The notes beneath the pieces are model-generated. The model ran no database searches, was not told the origin of the DNA, and worked only from the letters and a program-made list of their open reading frames with translations. From Anniella stebbinsi (Eukaryota > Chordata > Lepidosauria > Squamata > Anniellidae), in assembly GCA_029215795.1 (NCBI GenBank), contig JARDYH010000004.1, positions 211,956,517-212,020,516 on the forward strand: a stretch of DNA of 64,000 nucleotides, read 5' to 3'. Positions within the stretch are counted from its first letter, which is position 1. Each line of letters begins with the position of its first letter. A program made the translations under genes and the position numbers. This document shows positions 12,228-24,390 of this stretch, one piece after another.

Positions 12228-12500
12228 CCATAAAGGGGCTATTTATGCAACATTACAGGCGTAAATATTTGCGTAATGTTGTGTAAATGGACTCTTTACA
12301 GCCACCATTTATGCAACATTAAATTTCTGGAAAATACGAGCCACTGTTTTAATGCGAAATGGTGAATTGCTAAGATGATGGGTGGCCCTGCACCACTTGC
12401 TGGGCACTCGGTGGGCCATCCAGTTACTGGTGTGGCGCAGCACAGCAAGCAGGCATGGGAAGGCAGGTGTAGGTAACTCCATCCATTCCTACCACAAATG
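12228..12500. repeat. Dispersed repeat shared with 4490-4870
   Basis: Has words in common with 4490-4870, including CCATTTATGCAACATTAAA, AATTTCTGGA and GTGGGCCATCCAG. It also repeats ATTTATGCAACATTA twice within itself (12241 and 12307). Interspersed repeat, class unknown. Confidence 0.5.
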
Positions 12501-13725
12501 CCATTAGAAACCAGACCAGTAGCTGCAATGGGGTGGGGGTGGGGATATTCAATACTTTCAGCCATTCCCTGAAACTCAGTCCTTAGGGAAGGCACACCAG
12601 GCTCTCTAATTTCTGACTTTTAGTTAACTCTTCTTAAAAGTTGTTTTTTTTAATAATAATAATAATGCTGGATTATAATTAGATTTTGTGCTGTTTTAGC
12701 ACCGAGTTTATTTTAATGCTTCTATTGTATGCAGTTATATTGTTTTTCACACTTACAGTTTAAATTCCTCTAGATATTTGTATGATTCAGTTCCTCCCAC
12801 TCAAGATATAGCTGTTCCCCCGGACCTTTTCTAATTTGCTAATGTGTCCCTGCTGTAAGCCTCCTCTGTTCTTGAGAAAAAGAGCTGGTCTTTTCCCACC
12901 ATAATTTTGCAGGGAGTAATAAGCACCCATGGGGGAGGGTCGAAAGTATTACTTTAGGACCAGTCCTTAGGCGTGCTTAGTGCGATTCCCTCCTCACTTG
13001 GAACAGAAGGCCTTTATGGAATTTCACGACCTACCTTTGCAAATGTCAAAAGTAATCAGAGGTTCGCAACATTGAGCTCCTGTCGTGGCTCAGGCCTTTG
13101 CACGGGCCTCACACCTGATGCCTGGAACCTCGGGACTTTGCTGCTTTGCCTTCATGTTTCTGTGTGAGGAGAACTAGCAACATCTTCCCCTCAGCTTGTG
13201 TTTTTCCTCTGGCCAATTGTGCGAATTGCACCAAAGAAAAAGGCAACTCAATCGGCAGTGGTGACAGTGCTGAGGAGGAGGTGAGCCCTCACAGAAAGAA
13301 GGCCCACAAAGAGCCTTTTTGTAAAGTAACCCCCCACCACCACCACTTCAAAACCTGGAATTGTTGTCACTGTCAAAAGAAGATTGCCATGTGGCATGGA
13401 GGGAGCGTTAGTCTAGAAACCCAAGCTCTTGGGCATCAAGCATAGCTCACAACCCCTATGTTCTTATCCTTTCTAACCCAGGTTAGCATCACCCTTGCAG
13501 GGCCCCACCTTGGGCCTCCCTTTGATTTCCCCTCCCCCAGCCAGGCACTCCAAATAGCACTAGGCTACTGGGTCCAGCTGCCATTTTGATTTCCCGTAAT
13601 GCTGCATATGCAATATCTCTGTGGGACATTTAAGGAAATCTAAGTGGTGGACTTCAGTCCACTGAAGCCCTTATGGGTTCACCAGAAGGGGCTTTGCCCA
13701 GGGCCATTTCAAAGCTGGAGCTGGC
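12501..13725. other. Unique sequence; short (AAT)n
   Basis: A short AAT run lies at 12652-12665. The 99-codon frame at 13146-13445 has scattered Cys/His residues, but no regular zinc-finger spacing was seen and the codon use looks random. No supported gene. Confidence 0.4.
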
Positions 13726-13729
13726 CCTA

Positions 13730-13945
13730 CCAGTGGAGGTTGGTGGCTCCTAATTGGGTGGGACTGTGAATCCATTCCGCGTTTCATTCAGAACCGGACA
13801 GAATGCTAAAGGAGCTACCCAAAGTGCTGAACCTAGTCCCCAAATAGGTTCAGCACCTTGGATAGCTCTTTTAGAATTCTGTCTGGTTCTGATTAAAAGT
13901 CAGAATGGATTTGCAGCCTCACTGAACTTGGAGCCACCAGCTAAT
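13730..13945. mobile_element. Palindromic MITE with GGTGGCTCC ends
   Basis: The left arm runs from GTTGGTGGCTCC through GAATCCATTC, GAACCGGACAGAAT, CTAAAGGAGCTA and AGTGCTGAACCTA. The right arm answers with TAGGTTCAGCACC, TAGCTCTTTTAGAATTC, TGTCTGGTTCTG, GAATGGATT and GGAGCCACCAGC. The arms meet with only about 9 bases between them. The fold is nearly complete over about 200 bp. A target duplication was not resolved. Confidence 0.75.
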
Positions 13946-14825
13946 CGGTTCATATATTTCATTGGTAATGCCAATTACTGATAATTATTCTGCTATTATT
14001 ACATTAAGATTTCATACCTAAATGTCTCAGGGTCACAAGGTGGTTTGGTGAGCATTATTCCATCATTCCTAAGTCAATCAATCCATACTATAAAGACCCA
14101 TGTTGCATCACAGAACCAATATCATTTGCCCTTTCTTTCACCTATGGAGGAGAGTAACTAACTAACTAAATCCCTTCTTCCAACCTATAAGGAGGAGCAG
14201 GGTGGGAGTGGGGGAAGAGATGCACTTTGCAGTGGAAGATGTCAGAGCTGCAAATGCCCTGAAAAGAGCAGTCTTAGTGAAATCAGCAGAAAGTCCATTC
14301 ACACAGCTTGTGAACGAACACACTGTATTGCCTGTTAGAGAGAATCCCCCCCCCCATAACTGACTTCACCATGCAGCTTTCGCTAAGGTGTTGTCATTGA
14401 AGCCTCAGTAGCACCACAGCATCCTTTCAAAACAGATAGGGTGTGAGTGCGCTATGCATATTTAAGCTGGGAACTTTCATGCTCACTGCAGGCTTAGTGA
14501 GGCTGCAAAACCCAAAGGCTTCAGAGAGGCGACTGTGACGGTTTGAAAAAGGGGATTTTCTTTCCGCAGATATAAACCATGTGGATTCTTCTGTCACCTC
14601 ACTCAACACAAGATTAAGAAGAAGAAGAAGCCGGGTGTGGTGGGTGGGTCTGGGTGTGGAAACCCAACGTCCTGCAATGTTACATGTTTTGTTGAAAGTA
14701 TACCTGTCATGATTCTTCACTGATGAAACTGTTACTGGTTCAATAGTAATGCCAGGACTCTCTTGATGGGCTTTTGTCCCATAGCTGACATTTGAAGCTA
14801 TGTATAACAATTCTGGCCACTGAAG
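13946..14825. other. Unannotated sequence
   Basis: Includes a short tandem ACTAACTAACTAA near 14156 and a C-run near 14347. The 127-codon minus-strand frame at 14427-14810 shows no recognisable domain. Nothing supported. Confidence 0.35.
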
Positions 14826-14829
14826 TGTC

Positions 14830-15115
14830 TAGACCAGCCTTCCCCAAACTGGTGCCTTACAGAGTTTTGGGAGTTTAACTTTTGGGAGTTTAATTTTTGG
14901 GAGTGTTCCTATCATCGCCCCTGCTAGTGAGGCTGATGGGCAAAGTCCAAACCGTCTGGAGGGCACCAGGTTGGAGATGAGCTGCTGCCAGTCGGAATAG
15001 GTATTAATGGGGAAGGGCAGAAGAAAGATATTTTGAACTTCAATTTCCAGAAGCCCCTGCCAGCATGGCTAATAGTAAAGAATCCTGGGAGCTGAAGATC
15101 AAAACGTCTGGGTAT
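14830..15115. mobile_element. Two diverged pieces of the CCAGATGTTTT palindromic repeat
   Basis: 14830-14985 begins GACCAGCCTTCCCCAAACTGGTGCC and ends CTGGAGGGCACCAGGTTGG, so its two ends are complementary. 15030-15115 carries CAGCATGGCTAATAG and ends near CACCCCTGATCTAGAC. Both match the family at 11460-11745. A local triplication of TTTTGGGAGTTTAA lies at 14864-14900. Non-coding and old. Confidence 0.6.
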
Positions 15116-15299
15116 CTATGTTCTGTCCACCCCTGATCTAGACTACTATCTATTTTGACTGGTGACTGCTTTCTGTGACCTCAGATAGGAATCTTCCTCC
15201 GTCCTGCTGTCTAACATTTTTTTTTTAACTACCTATGCCAGGGAGTGAACCTGGGAACCTTCTGCATGCAAAGGAAGAGCCATCTGTTATGTTCTTTGT

Positions 15300-15930
15300 A
15301 TTTCTGTATACAGTCAGTCTCTTTCAATGGGCATGTAGCACATCTTCATGCTTCACAACTTAGAACAAAGCAACCTTCATTGTAAACTCAGTCAACTCTT
15401 GACTGTAAGTTCAGTCCACCAAGTTCAGCTCAATCAGTAATCATCTTTCCCTGAAGACTAAGTCCACCCAAAAGTCAACTCTGCTTTCCTCTGAAGGCTC
15501 TGTTTACAAGTCCTTTTGCTGAATGACCCCTATTACACTGGCATTCAAACTCTAAGGCCTGGTCAAATGTATAGAAGCAAGCTTTCATGAGTCTTAGACT
15601 CACAGTTGTCCCCTTTCACTTTCTGATCAAGGAGGAAATTAAAAGTTCCACTTTTGCTTTAGAATCATTTACAGTTCGTGGTGATATCCAAACTCGGGGA
15701 AGTGCAGTTTGTTCTATTTTTACTGAACAAGCCAGGACATCAAAGCAGGATTTGATCCTGGTTTGTTTTAATGAACAGTAGTCAGAACAAACCACAGTTC
15801 TCCAAGTTTGGACATTATGACTAACTCTGCTTAGTTCAAAAGCAAAAAGAGAAGTGTTTGATCTTCTCCTTGTGTGTGTGAAGAAGGGGAGGGAAGGAAA
15901 TATGATGGCAAGGCTCACAATGTTTCATTC
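15300..15930. other. Unannotated, partly self-complementary sequence
   Basis: Around 15645-15840 the phrases TTTACTGAACAAGCCAGGA, CAGTTCGTGG and CAAACCACAGTTC resemble those at about 23680-23830 (TTGAACAAGCCAGGATAG, CAGTTCGAAG, AACCACAGTTTG). This suggests an old dispersed inverted-repeat family. Overlapping 64- and 100-codon frames on opposite strands are taken as chance. Confidence 0.35.
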
Positions 15931-15941
15931 CAATAATTCTA

Positions 15942-16030
15942 AACCAGCATTCTCCAATCTGGTGCCCTCCAAATGTATTGAACTGCAACTCCCATCAACC
16001 ACAACTAGCAATCCAACACATATGGAGGGC
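15942..16030. mobile_element. Fragment of the CCAGATGTTTT palindromic repeat
   Basis: AACCAGCATTCTCCAATCTGGTGCCC followed by TCCAAATGTATTGAACTGCAACTCCCATC is the left arm of the family at 11460-11745. The right arm is reduced to TATGGAGGGCAG. Confidence 0.6.
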
Positions 16031-16126
16031 AGTATTACATTTGAACTGAAACTATGATTTAGTATTACACTTGAACTGAACCTATCTCTGCATTAGCTAT
16101 CTAAAATTGTGTTATTTTGTATATGA

Positions 16127-16129
<3 letters not shown>

Positions 16130-16164
<35 letters not shown>
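16130..16164. repeat. (TA)n microsatellite
   Basis: About seventeen uninterrupted TA units. On the minus strand it yields an Ile-Tyr repeat in a chance frame. Confidence 0.97.
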
Positions 16165-16168
<4 letters not shown>

Positions 16169-17170
16169 GAAATAAAATGTTAATTTGGATATAGCTTGGA
16201 ATTAAGCAAACCTTGGGTTTCAGTAGCAACGGTCTGATTGGATGAGCAAAACAAAGTTTTCTCAAAGTTTTCTCTTCCCACAAAACTAGAAACTCGTACT
16301 GCAATCTAGAATTAAAAATATCATAACAAAACAAAATCCTGCAGAACTGGAAATTTCTGCATTCTGCTTCATTTTTACAAATGCAATTTGTTTTTTGTTG
16401 CTGATGGAGTTCAGATTGAAATTAGTTGTTCAGTTTTCCTACCGGAAATAAGAACATTTCATTTTGTTGCTTACCATCCTCTTTAGCTTCCAATTTTGGC
16501 ATGTCTCAGACAATGCTATAAAATCACATATTTCAGGACTGTTCCTAATCTTTCTGTTTCAGCACAATTTTAATGATACACGGTGAGATTAATGTAAACT
16601 ACCCTATAGATTGGAAAGTAATAGTTTCCACTTAAAATTTGCATGAAACACACCTGGCTTGGTTTAGAAAATGACATTTCTGTCGGCATCATGGTTGCTA
16701 CTTATCTATGTAATCAGAGCTTACTACAGACTGAGCAGAAATATTGATGAGCTGCAAATGAGACTCCATCAATCTAAAAGGCTACCTGGGGAAAGGCATA
16801 AAAGAACTAGATTCTACTTTGCCACCAAGAGGATAGGTATTACATTTGCAACACTAGGCACTTGATTTGACCTTTTACCAATCAATGGTTGCCACATGGT
16901 TTTTTATGCTCCCTAGAAATCCTTGGGTGCACACAGAAAAACAGCAAGAGGCCTTACTTTTATGACAGATTGTTGAACTGCATTCATAAACTGAATAATT
17001 ATACATAGAAATAGATACACAGTGGCGCTTACTTGCAAATAAGTAGATGGCAGCATATTGGAAAAATGTGTGGTGTTGCTTTGGGGGTGCCTTAGTGATG
17101 GATGAACCACAATACAGGTCCCCCCCCACCCTTTTTGGCCAGTTATTATTAAGAACTAACAGGCCCCTAG
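16165..17170. other. Unique AT-rich sequence
   Basis: No gene or transposon recognised. The 64-codon frame near 16671 has a hydrophobic start but no homology I recognise. Confidence 0.4.
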
Positions 17171-17177
17171 AGATCCA

Positions 17178-17622
17178 GGGCTCATCTATACCTAAGGGTG
17201 TAGAGGGAAGGAGGGGGGAGGATCACTGGCTTACTTGCTTTTGTGATCCTTCCCCAGGGTTTAGACCACCACACAATGTCCCGGGAGGAAAGAGACGTTG
17301 AGGCCACCATTTTTATTAAGGGAACAGGAGCCCGTCGTGTGGCAAAAAGGTAAGAGGAAACTCCCCGCTGTCAAACTTCACCCCCACCATCCTGGGGATG
17401 GCAAAATTGCTTCCCCCATGGACACGGAGCCACCCCATGTGGCTCCATGCCCATTTCAGGTTCTGGGACCATGGAAAAACCAGAAGATCCCTGATTTCTG
17501 TTATCCTGGGGTTGTCCCTAGGTCATCCCTGGTTGATCCTGGGATCCCCTGTGCATCATCTGGACGCACAGGGACAACCTAGGGATGACCCCAGGATAAA
17601 TCCCTGGTGTACACATGGCCCC
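17178..17622. mobile_element. MITE with GGGCTCATCTATACC ends
   Basis: The left end is GGGCTCATCTATACC and the right end is GGTGTACACATGGCCCC, inverted relative to each other. The interior phrases ATCCCCTGTGCATCATCTGG and GCACAGGGACAACCTAGGG recur in the elements at 27887-28277 and 42294-42853. Frames of 77-94 codons through it are paralleled in the 42-kb copy only because the DNA is homologous. There is no transposase motif. Confidence 0.7.
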
Positions 17623-17639
17623 AGTCTATAATAAGGTCC

Positions 17640-19130
17640 TATATAATATGGCCTGGATGAAACCGTCAAAGAAATGGCATGGCCTCCACTGGAGAAACCA
17701 TTTACTGATCCTAGCTGAGAGCAAGGAGGGTGTTCTATCTATTGAGTGGAAGAACAGAAAGAGCCGGTAATGTTTTAATGTGTTACTCTGAACAATGAAA
17801 AGTGATCAGGAACTGCTATGAAATAGAGAGAAGCGTACTTCCTCCTTAGGATACTTAGAACAGAAAAGGTTACCCTTCAGGTTACTTTCCCACTCTCTGG
17901 TCATATAAATGTATCACACAACTCAACAATTACAATTATTATTACAATTAGTTATTCCTATGATCATCGACATTATTATTTTCCCCAATGAAGATCTGTG
18001 TGTATGTATGGTTATGTAGGGTGTCTTAATGTCTTATGGGGAGGCTCTTCTCTAAGCACCGATGTACACTATGTGACAGCAAGGACTGCAGCCAATGCCT
18101 CTTTGATAGGTTGCCCCCATCCCTTGAACAATAGGAATAGGGTGTGGTTAGCTGCTGGGAGGAGGAGGCAACAAGAAACTTTCCTTCCTAAACTTTCTTA
18201 TATTAACTTAGGGTCCCATCCTGATGTGATTTTCCCCTTATCTAGCAGGATGCCTGCACCTCATCCCACAGTGTCTTGGAGTGCCCACACGCTGACATTT
18301 TGAGGCTCATTCTTCCAAAACTTTGGACCCTCTTCCGCTAGAGAAAATACCATTTAAAGTGTATGCATTTCTTTTTTATTATCATTTTTACCATTTGGGG
18401 TCATTTCTGAAGTGTCGTCATGAAAACATAATGAGCTACACTCAGTTCCTCCTGTTCTACAAAATGCCAGTGTGTGATTATTGGAAGCGTCTTCTCCCAA
18501 AAGACCAAACAGCTAAAAAAGCAGGGCTTCTACTAAAAGCTAAACGTTGCCTACAAAAATGGAGCAATTGAAAGGATCAGTCCATTCAGGATTGGACTAT
18601 GCCATGGGAATTGCTCTTAATTGCTTGCAGTCATTCAAAATTCCCAAAACAGAAGTTGGCTCATTTAACTAAGCATTTCCTGGTCTTGCAGACTGTTAAA
18701 TTTACTACAACAAAGAAGTTGAGCTGAGCATCTGTGATGGATGGACAATGATGTTCAAACTACAACCTTGATGAGGCTAAATGGCCTACGTGTCCTGAGA
18801 CAAAGTGGCTTATGGTTTGTCTGTTTCAAAGACTCATATTTCCGACTCTGGTATCTTTGTAAGATAGTTGTACATGTTGCAGCAGAGAGTTGTAATTAGA
18901 GTCAAACATGGCTGAAACCACATTATAAGAATGACTGAAACCATAATTATATCTAAAGAGCTTTATCAGCCAAGATATTCACCTATCAATAGATGCCTTG
19001 GGGTCAGTGGGGATGAATTCAACTCATCAAAAGAATTTTGCTGAATGCAGTTCTGAGCTTGGAACCCCTACAGCTCCACCAGACTGAAATGCTGGTACCC
19101 ACACCTCTAATCTAACTGCACAGAACAATT
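17640..19130. other. Unique sequence without recognised features
   Basis: AT-rich, non-repetitive to the eye. Frames of up to 101 codons show no known motif. Confidence 0.4.
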
Positions 19131-19134
19131 AGAT

Positions 19135-20056
19135 TAGAGCGGTGCACAATGGACTCTCGAAATTCTTCAACCTATTTGTGGGTAGAGAAATTGGGGAGAA
19201 AATTTCACCAAATTTCTCCAAGGGGAGGAGAAGTTCTCCAACAATTTCTCACAGGTCGGCATCATCATTGGCAAGGGTTTTAGAACCGCTTCTTTCTTTT
19301 TTCTTCCTAAGGCTTTTTCTTTTTTGCATTGCCAATGCAAGTGGCAACAACATCAACTGTGTTGGCAGCCTGGCCCCTATTTTGCATCCTCCACAATGCT
19401 CCATACACCTAGCATCACTCTAGGGCATTGGTGGGCGGGTGGCAGGGGTGGGGGGTGGAATGCATCCACCCCAGCCCCCAAAAATGGTGAAGAAAATGTA
19501 GAGAAAATTCTGAAAAGTATTCTTTTTTTCTAGGAGGTAAGAAAAGAAAAATCTCAGGAATTTCCTGAAAGTTTTCTTTCCCCATGACAGGGTCTTCCAC
19601 TTTTCTGTGTCATTCTCAGGGCATTTTATATTTCATTTTGAATGTGTGTTTGTGGTGTTTTTACCTGAACTAATCACTGTAAGATTGTCTATATTTTTAT
19701 TTCTATTACACATCTCACCATTGCGTTACAGTTTCCCAGGCTGCCTGCACTTCCTGATCTGAAAAGGCCCTATGGGAAGAATACATTCATGATGTCTTCC
19801 CCTAGGCAGAAAGTGTGGGGAGCCAAGGAGGCTACAGGCTGTCAGAGAGACAACTGTACCATGAAAGACAGAACACTCACACACGCTCCTCAAGCATTTC
19901 ATAAGTAAGATAAGCACAAGAACCTTGAATGAAACCCATGAGAATTTCTCCAAAATTTCTTCTCCTTTAAATTTCTTTTCAAAAGCAATTTGTTTTCTGT
20001 CAAATTGAATGCGAATGTTCAAAATTTTTATAGGAGAAGTTTTTGGCACTACACTA
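19135..20056. mobile_element. Old hAT-like element with AAATTTCTCC iterons
   Basis: The left end TAGAGCGGTGCAC and right end GGCACTACACTA are inverted matches of the TAGGGGTGTGCAC type. The flanking octamers AATTAGAT and AGTTAGAA agree at six of eight positions, consistent with a decayed target duplication. The word AAATTTCTCC and its variants recur near both ends (19201-19255 and 19940-19985), a subterminal-iteron layout. Non-coding. Confidence 0.5.
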
Positions 20057-20079
20057 AGTTAGAAATATCTTTAGATATA

Positions 20080-20106
20080 AAAACAACAACAACAACAACA
20101 ACAACA
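20080..20106. repeat. (AAC)n microsatellite
   Basis: About eight AAC units. The sequence that follows to 20820 is unique, without recognised features. Confidence 0.93.
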
Positions 20107-20825
20107 TTTAGGCTGCAATCCAAAGTACCCTCACCAGGGAGTAAGCTCCACTGAACACAGCAGGATTTACTTCTGAGTAAATGCATAGAAGTACACTGCT
20201 AGTTGTTCAAAGCTTTCTTATACATTACGAGCAGTTTCCACATGGCTGGATGTGCTAGCATTATCATGTGCTCAAAAGAGCAGCAGCTTATTTAAGGAGA
20301 TAAATAACAAGTTTTTAATTTAAAGTTATGCAACAAGCCATTTGTATGGTCAAACATTATGTAATTGGCAAAGAGAAAAGCATGCACAAATTGTTGAAGT
20401 GGACAACTGAATGCAGTTTCCACAGAAGTGTATCTACCTACAGATGTAATGGGAACTTCTTCAGTATTCCTTTATGCCTGCAGAGAGAGGTTGTGTCCCA
20501 GCAAACATATTCTCGGAATCACACATACATTGGAAAGACCAGCTCTCAATAAACATAATTGATCTAAAGTATATAAAAACTGGTATATCAACATCATTGC
20601 TAAAACAACCAGTATGTGGTTTTAAAGAACATAGGCAAATGGTACCCTAACAGTGGTTATAAAATAAGTCATGGTTAGAGATGATATACGTTTTAAACGA
20701 AAATTGTGCTAAGTATCCACATGCTTGTGAGGCGGATTGCCCCCCACAAAATGGGGGGCGGTATTTGGGGACTTTCAGGAGGTGGGTGAAATTCTAAGAC
20801 CTTTCATGGATGGATGTTGTTTTAC

Positions 20826-20968
20826 CTTAATACAGGGCTAGACATATTGAGGCCTTCCAGATGTTTTGTTCTACAAGTCTCATGACTCATAGCCAGCATA
20901 GCTAATGGTGAGGCATTATGGGGGTTGTAGGCCAAAAACCTGGTGGGGAACAAATTGCTCACCCTTGC
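20826..20968. mobile_element. CCAGATGTTTT palindromic repeat
   Basis: CTTCCAGATGTTTTGTTCTACAAG, CCAGCATAGCTAATGG, then GTTGTAGGCCAAAAACCTGG. The arms complement one another and match the family at 11460-11745. About 145 bp, non-coding. Confidence 0.65.
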
Positions 20969-21750
20969 CTTAATATAAGATGGCAATGTGATTCTAATTG
21001 ATATTTTCTTTCTTATATGGGGGGAAACTTGCTTAAACACTGGCAGGGCTGCTCTGAGAAGAATGGTCACATCACTGTGGACAAACTGTCCCTGAGAATA
21101 ATTCTATTTTATGATGCAGTGATATTCCAGGGGGATCCTTGGGAGGAAAAGATGGCTGCCCCTATGAGATTTCAGCACAGTGTTATTTTAGAAAATATAT
21201 AATCTTTCTTATGGAAAGCTGCAGAACACATATCATTGGGATGGAATTACAGTAGCTACATTTTTCCCATAGACAAGGCGGTTTGTTTACTGTCAGACTA
21301 AATACATTTCAGGAGATTTAGCATGGATAATGAAAATAGACAGGTGGGAAAGGCTGCTAATGTGTTTCAACTGAGTGCCAGTTGTGTTCAGTTCACTTTT
21401 GATGCAGCTCACTTTAGCAGGTTACAGAACATACACTTCACACACATACACCCCCTTTAGAAAAAGGTTGGTTTTGATACGATCTGTCATTTTACATTCA
21501 GAAGTCTAGAAGGGAATTCTGCATCGCAGGTGGCATTCAGTTTTACTGACATTTAGAAGTTCCATTAAGATGTTGCCTTCTGCCTCCACAAAAATCAAGG
21601 AACACAACACAACATCCATATAATCAACCCCAGAAGGATTTCTTTCTCAGCTCTTACTCGACCTGATGATGGGTGGAGACCCCCCTGTGTCCTGCACGCC
21701 TGAAACTTTCAAAAGAGCTGAACACAAACTGGAACTACCACATACTTCTA
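20969..21750. other. Unique sequence
   Basis: No recognised feature. Confidence 0.4.
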
Positions 21751-21752
21751 TT

Positions 21753-22010
21753 AAGTACAGATGGACACGTTGGTTAATTTCATTCCTTTCATTTGTCCAG
21801 TCCTCAAGTATTTCCATCCTGTTTCTGCATCAACTTGCAACTTTTATTTTGTAAAGGCTGTCTAACAATTTGCTTGCATTTTTGTGTGCATTTCTCCTAA
21901 TATGCACATTTTCCCATACATTTTCCCATTTCATATGCACTTTTGTATGCATTTTTGTTTTGTTTTTTGTTTAGAGAATTGTGTTGCCAGATCCTGAGGA
22001 GTGCAAATAG
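21753..22010. mobile_element. Possible remnant of an AGATGGA-ended hAT-like repeat
   Basis: Starts ACAGATGGACACGTTGG and contains the run TATGCACATTTTCCCATACATTTTCCC with repeated TGCATTT words. Similar TGCA-rich texture and complementary ends (GTCCATCT, CCATCTCTAC) occur at 46130-46575 and around 59970-60240 plus 63105-63255. Ends and target duplication were not resolved. Confidence 0.3.
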
Positions 22011-23020
22011 TGCAGGATAGCTGCATTCTGGTTTGCATATTGATTCAGGAAAGGTCCTAGTGGGCTTGCTGAATCCATTAGGGAGCTGAATCCATAATCC
22101 TTAAACAGCCTGTTGTGACTTTATCTGACTGCATTTGACTGGACTGAACTCTGCATGACTTGATGTGACAAGAAGAGACTTAGCTTGAGTGGGCACACTT
22201 CCCATGTAAGCTTCAAACTCCAGCAGAACAGGGTATGAGTTATGCCCCTCCTTTGAGTATGCTGTCTATGTGCGAGCGAACACACACACATATACATACA
22301 CAGATATATAATCAGCAGCACCAACTCAACTCAACAGTTCATTATGTCAACTCATCACAACAGAAGTTATACTAACAGACAGAAATAGATAATCTAGACA
22401 TAAATCATACCAGAACAGTATATCATCAGTATAAATCAGTATCAAGTTCAGTTGTGGGAGTGATGGGTCTCCACAAAGGAACCACTCTTGTTTTTCATAG
22501 AAAGAGTAAGAATTCTTGTATTTGATGGAATACAATTTTTTTAAACAACAAAACATAATAGAACAAGTTGTTTCTGAGATTCATGCTGCTTTCGCAAGTC
22601 CTGGAACATGGTGCTCTTTCCCAGGATTCTGAAATAACTTGTTCTGTGACATGATACTGTTTTATTATATTTTTATTATCCTTTCATCATGGGAGCTTCT
22701 AAACTGAGGGGGAACAGAGGGAAGGGAGACAGAGGTTAAGGACAGCACTGGCCGCTTACACTAACTTAAATCAGGCAATTCTTTGAGTTCTATTCAGCCT
22801 TTTGAAGACATTGGGTCAAGTTTGCTACCTGTTCCCATCACTCCAACTGTTTGGCAAGAAAAGCTTTCTATGTTTAATATCTGTCTGTCATCCAACTGTT
22901 TTTGTTTTTTTAAAACAAAACAAAACAGGATTCCTGTCAAAAAAAGAGAGAAACCTTACCTAGAGGATAGGAGGCTATTTCTAGAATCCATTAGTCTTCT
23001 TTCCTCCAGAAGATTGTCTA
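22011..23020. other. Unique sequence with a short CA-rich patch
   Basis: An impure ACAC run lies at about 22279-22302. The rest shows no gene or transposon that I can support. Confidence 0.4.
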
Positions 23021-23021
23021 T

Positions 23022-23253
23022 GGCCTCATTACGCCAAGCAGGATATTGCACTATGAAAGTGGTATGAAAGTGGTATATAAAAGGCAGGAGACACACTACT
23101 GCTTTATAGTGGTATTGAAGTGCACTGACAACTGATGGGGCCCAAAGACACATACCATATACCACTATATCCTGCTTCGTGTAGTTCCTGCCTTTTATAT
23201 ACCGCTTTCATACCACTTCCATAGTGCAATATCCTGCTTGGTGTAGATGAGGC
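23022..23253. mobile_element. MITE with long inverted repeats, GGCCTCAT family
   Basis: The left arm GGCCTCATTACGCCAAGCAG continues through GATATTGCACTATGAAAG. The right arm reads CATAGTGCAATATCCTGC then TTGGTGTAGATGAGGCCC. The arms are about 70 bp and nearly complementary over their whole length. The reverse of the right end, GGGCCTCATCTACACC, is the same terminus as the 42294-42853 element. A diverged partial copy lies at 35945-36103. Non-coding. Confidence 0.8.
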
Positions 23254-23254
23254 C

Positions 23255-24260
23255 CAAGCTTCTCAAATTGGTTACTGCTGCCTCTCATTCCAAGGATGTA
23301 TCCTCATCATCCATGAGGACCGTGGTCCAGTTTCCAACATGATCATCAGTTTGTTTATTTATTCGTGATATTTATATATGGCTAAATATATAAAGAGGAA
23401 GGGGAAAAAGGGGTATAAGAATGTGTTCAAGTTTGTTCTTCATTTACATGCAAACCAAGCACAGATTGTTGGAGTGGTTCATTAGATTTGAACAAAGACC
23501 ACAGCTGATTGGGACATAATGCTAAACTATACTTTAGTGCTATGGGAATGAGCTTAGGTGAGCTTTGGGCTTGCATATTCCCACTTTCATATTTTAGCGT
23601 GGCTGCAAGGAGAAGTCTGGAAGCATTTGCTTCCATTTTAAACTACCCATAGTTTGCCATTATGTCTAAATCAGGAACTGCAGTTCGTGCTAACTATAAT
23701 TTGAACAAGCCAGGATAGTAAATTACAGTTCGAAGTTGGCTTGTTTGGACAAACAATACTTAAAACTAACCACAGTTTGTCCTGGTTTGGCCATAACAAC
23801 AGTCTGTGGTTAATTTAAATCAGGAAAGCAAAAGATTCTGATTTCCTCAGAGGGGAGAAGGAGCACTTAACACCAATGTCATGGCTTGGTGTTACATATA
23901 AATAAGGACATTATGCACAAGCACTGTGCATTCATATGTAGTTGCATCACTTGTGATGACACATAAATTGACTATATGTATCTTATCTCCTTGGTCCTCA
24001 TCCCCAACAGAAATTAAGGATAATTTGTCTGCATTTCTCTCTTGTTACTCTATTGCCCTCCATCTCTGCTCTACCTAAATTTATATTCTCTAGTTTTTGA
24101 CATAACTTCAAACCATAGTATAGTATTATGTAAACAGGCTCAAGCACTCCCCTTTCCCTTTTGTTCTCTTGTGCAGCTTGGAACTTCCCCCATCCATTTT
24201 CAATTAACCACAGTTTGCTGTAGGGTTTTATGGATACTTCCTGGATACAACTGGAGCAGT
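23255..24260. other. Unannotated; scattered CACAGTTTG-type inverted words
   Basis: The words AACCACAGTTTG, CAGTTCGTGC and GAACAAGCCAGGA recur here and in 15645-15840, suggesting an old dispersed repeat. No gene or clear element boundaries. Confidence 0.35.
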
Positions 24261-24266
24261 GGGGAC

Positions 24267-24390
24267 AGGAAAGTGTGCTGTCCAGACCCTCCAGAAAGTG
24301 CGCAATTTCCCCAAGCCTGCTAATACCTTCTGCATGCCCGGGGGAATTGTGCACTTTCCAGAGGTTCTGGAATGTGTGCTTTCCCAGGGT
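24267..24390. repeat. Imperfect palindrome, about 45-bp arms
   Basis: The left arm GGAAAGTGTGCTGTCCAGAC continues to AGTGCGCAATTTCCCC. The right arm GGGGGAATTGTGCACTTTCC continues to GGAATGTGTGCTTTCC. About 30 bases lie between. Probably the core of an inverted-repeat transposon. Several overlapping frames of 64-153 codons here come from this structure. Confidence 0.6.
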
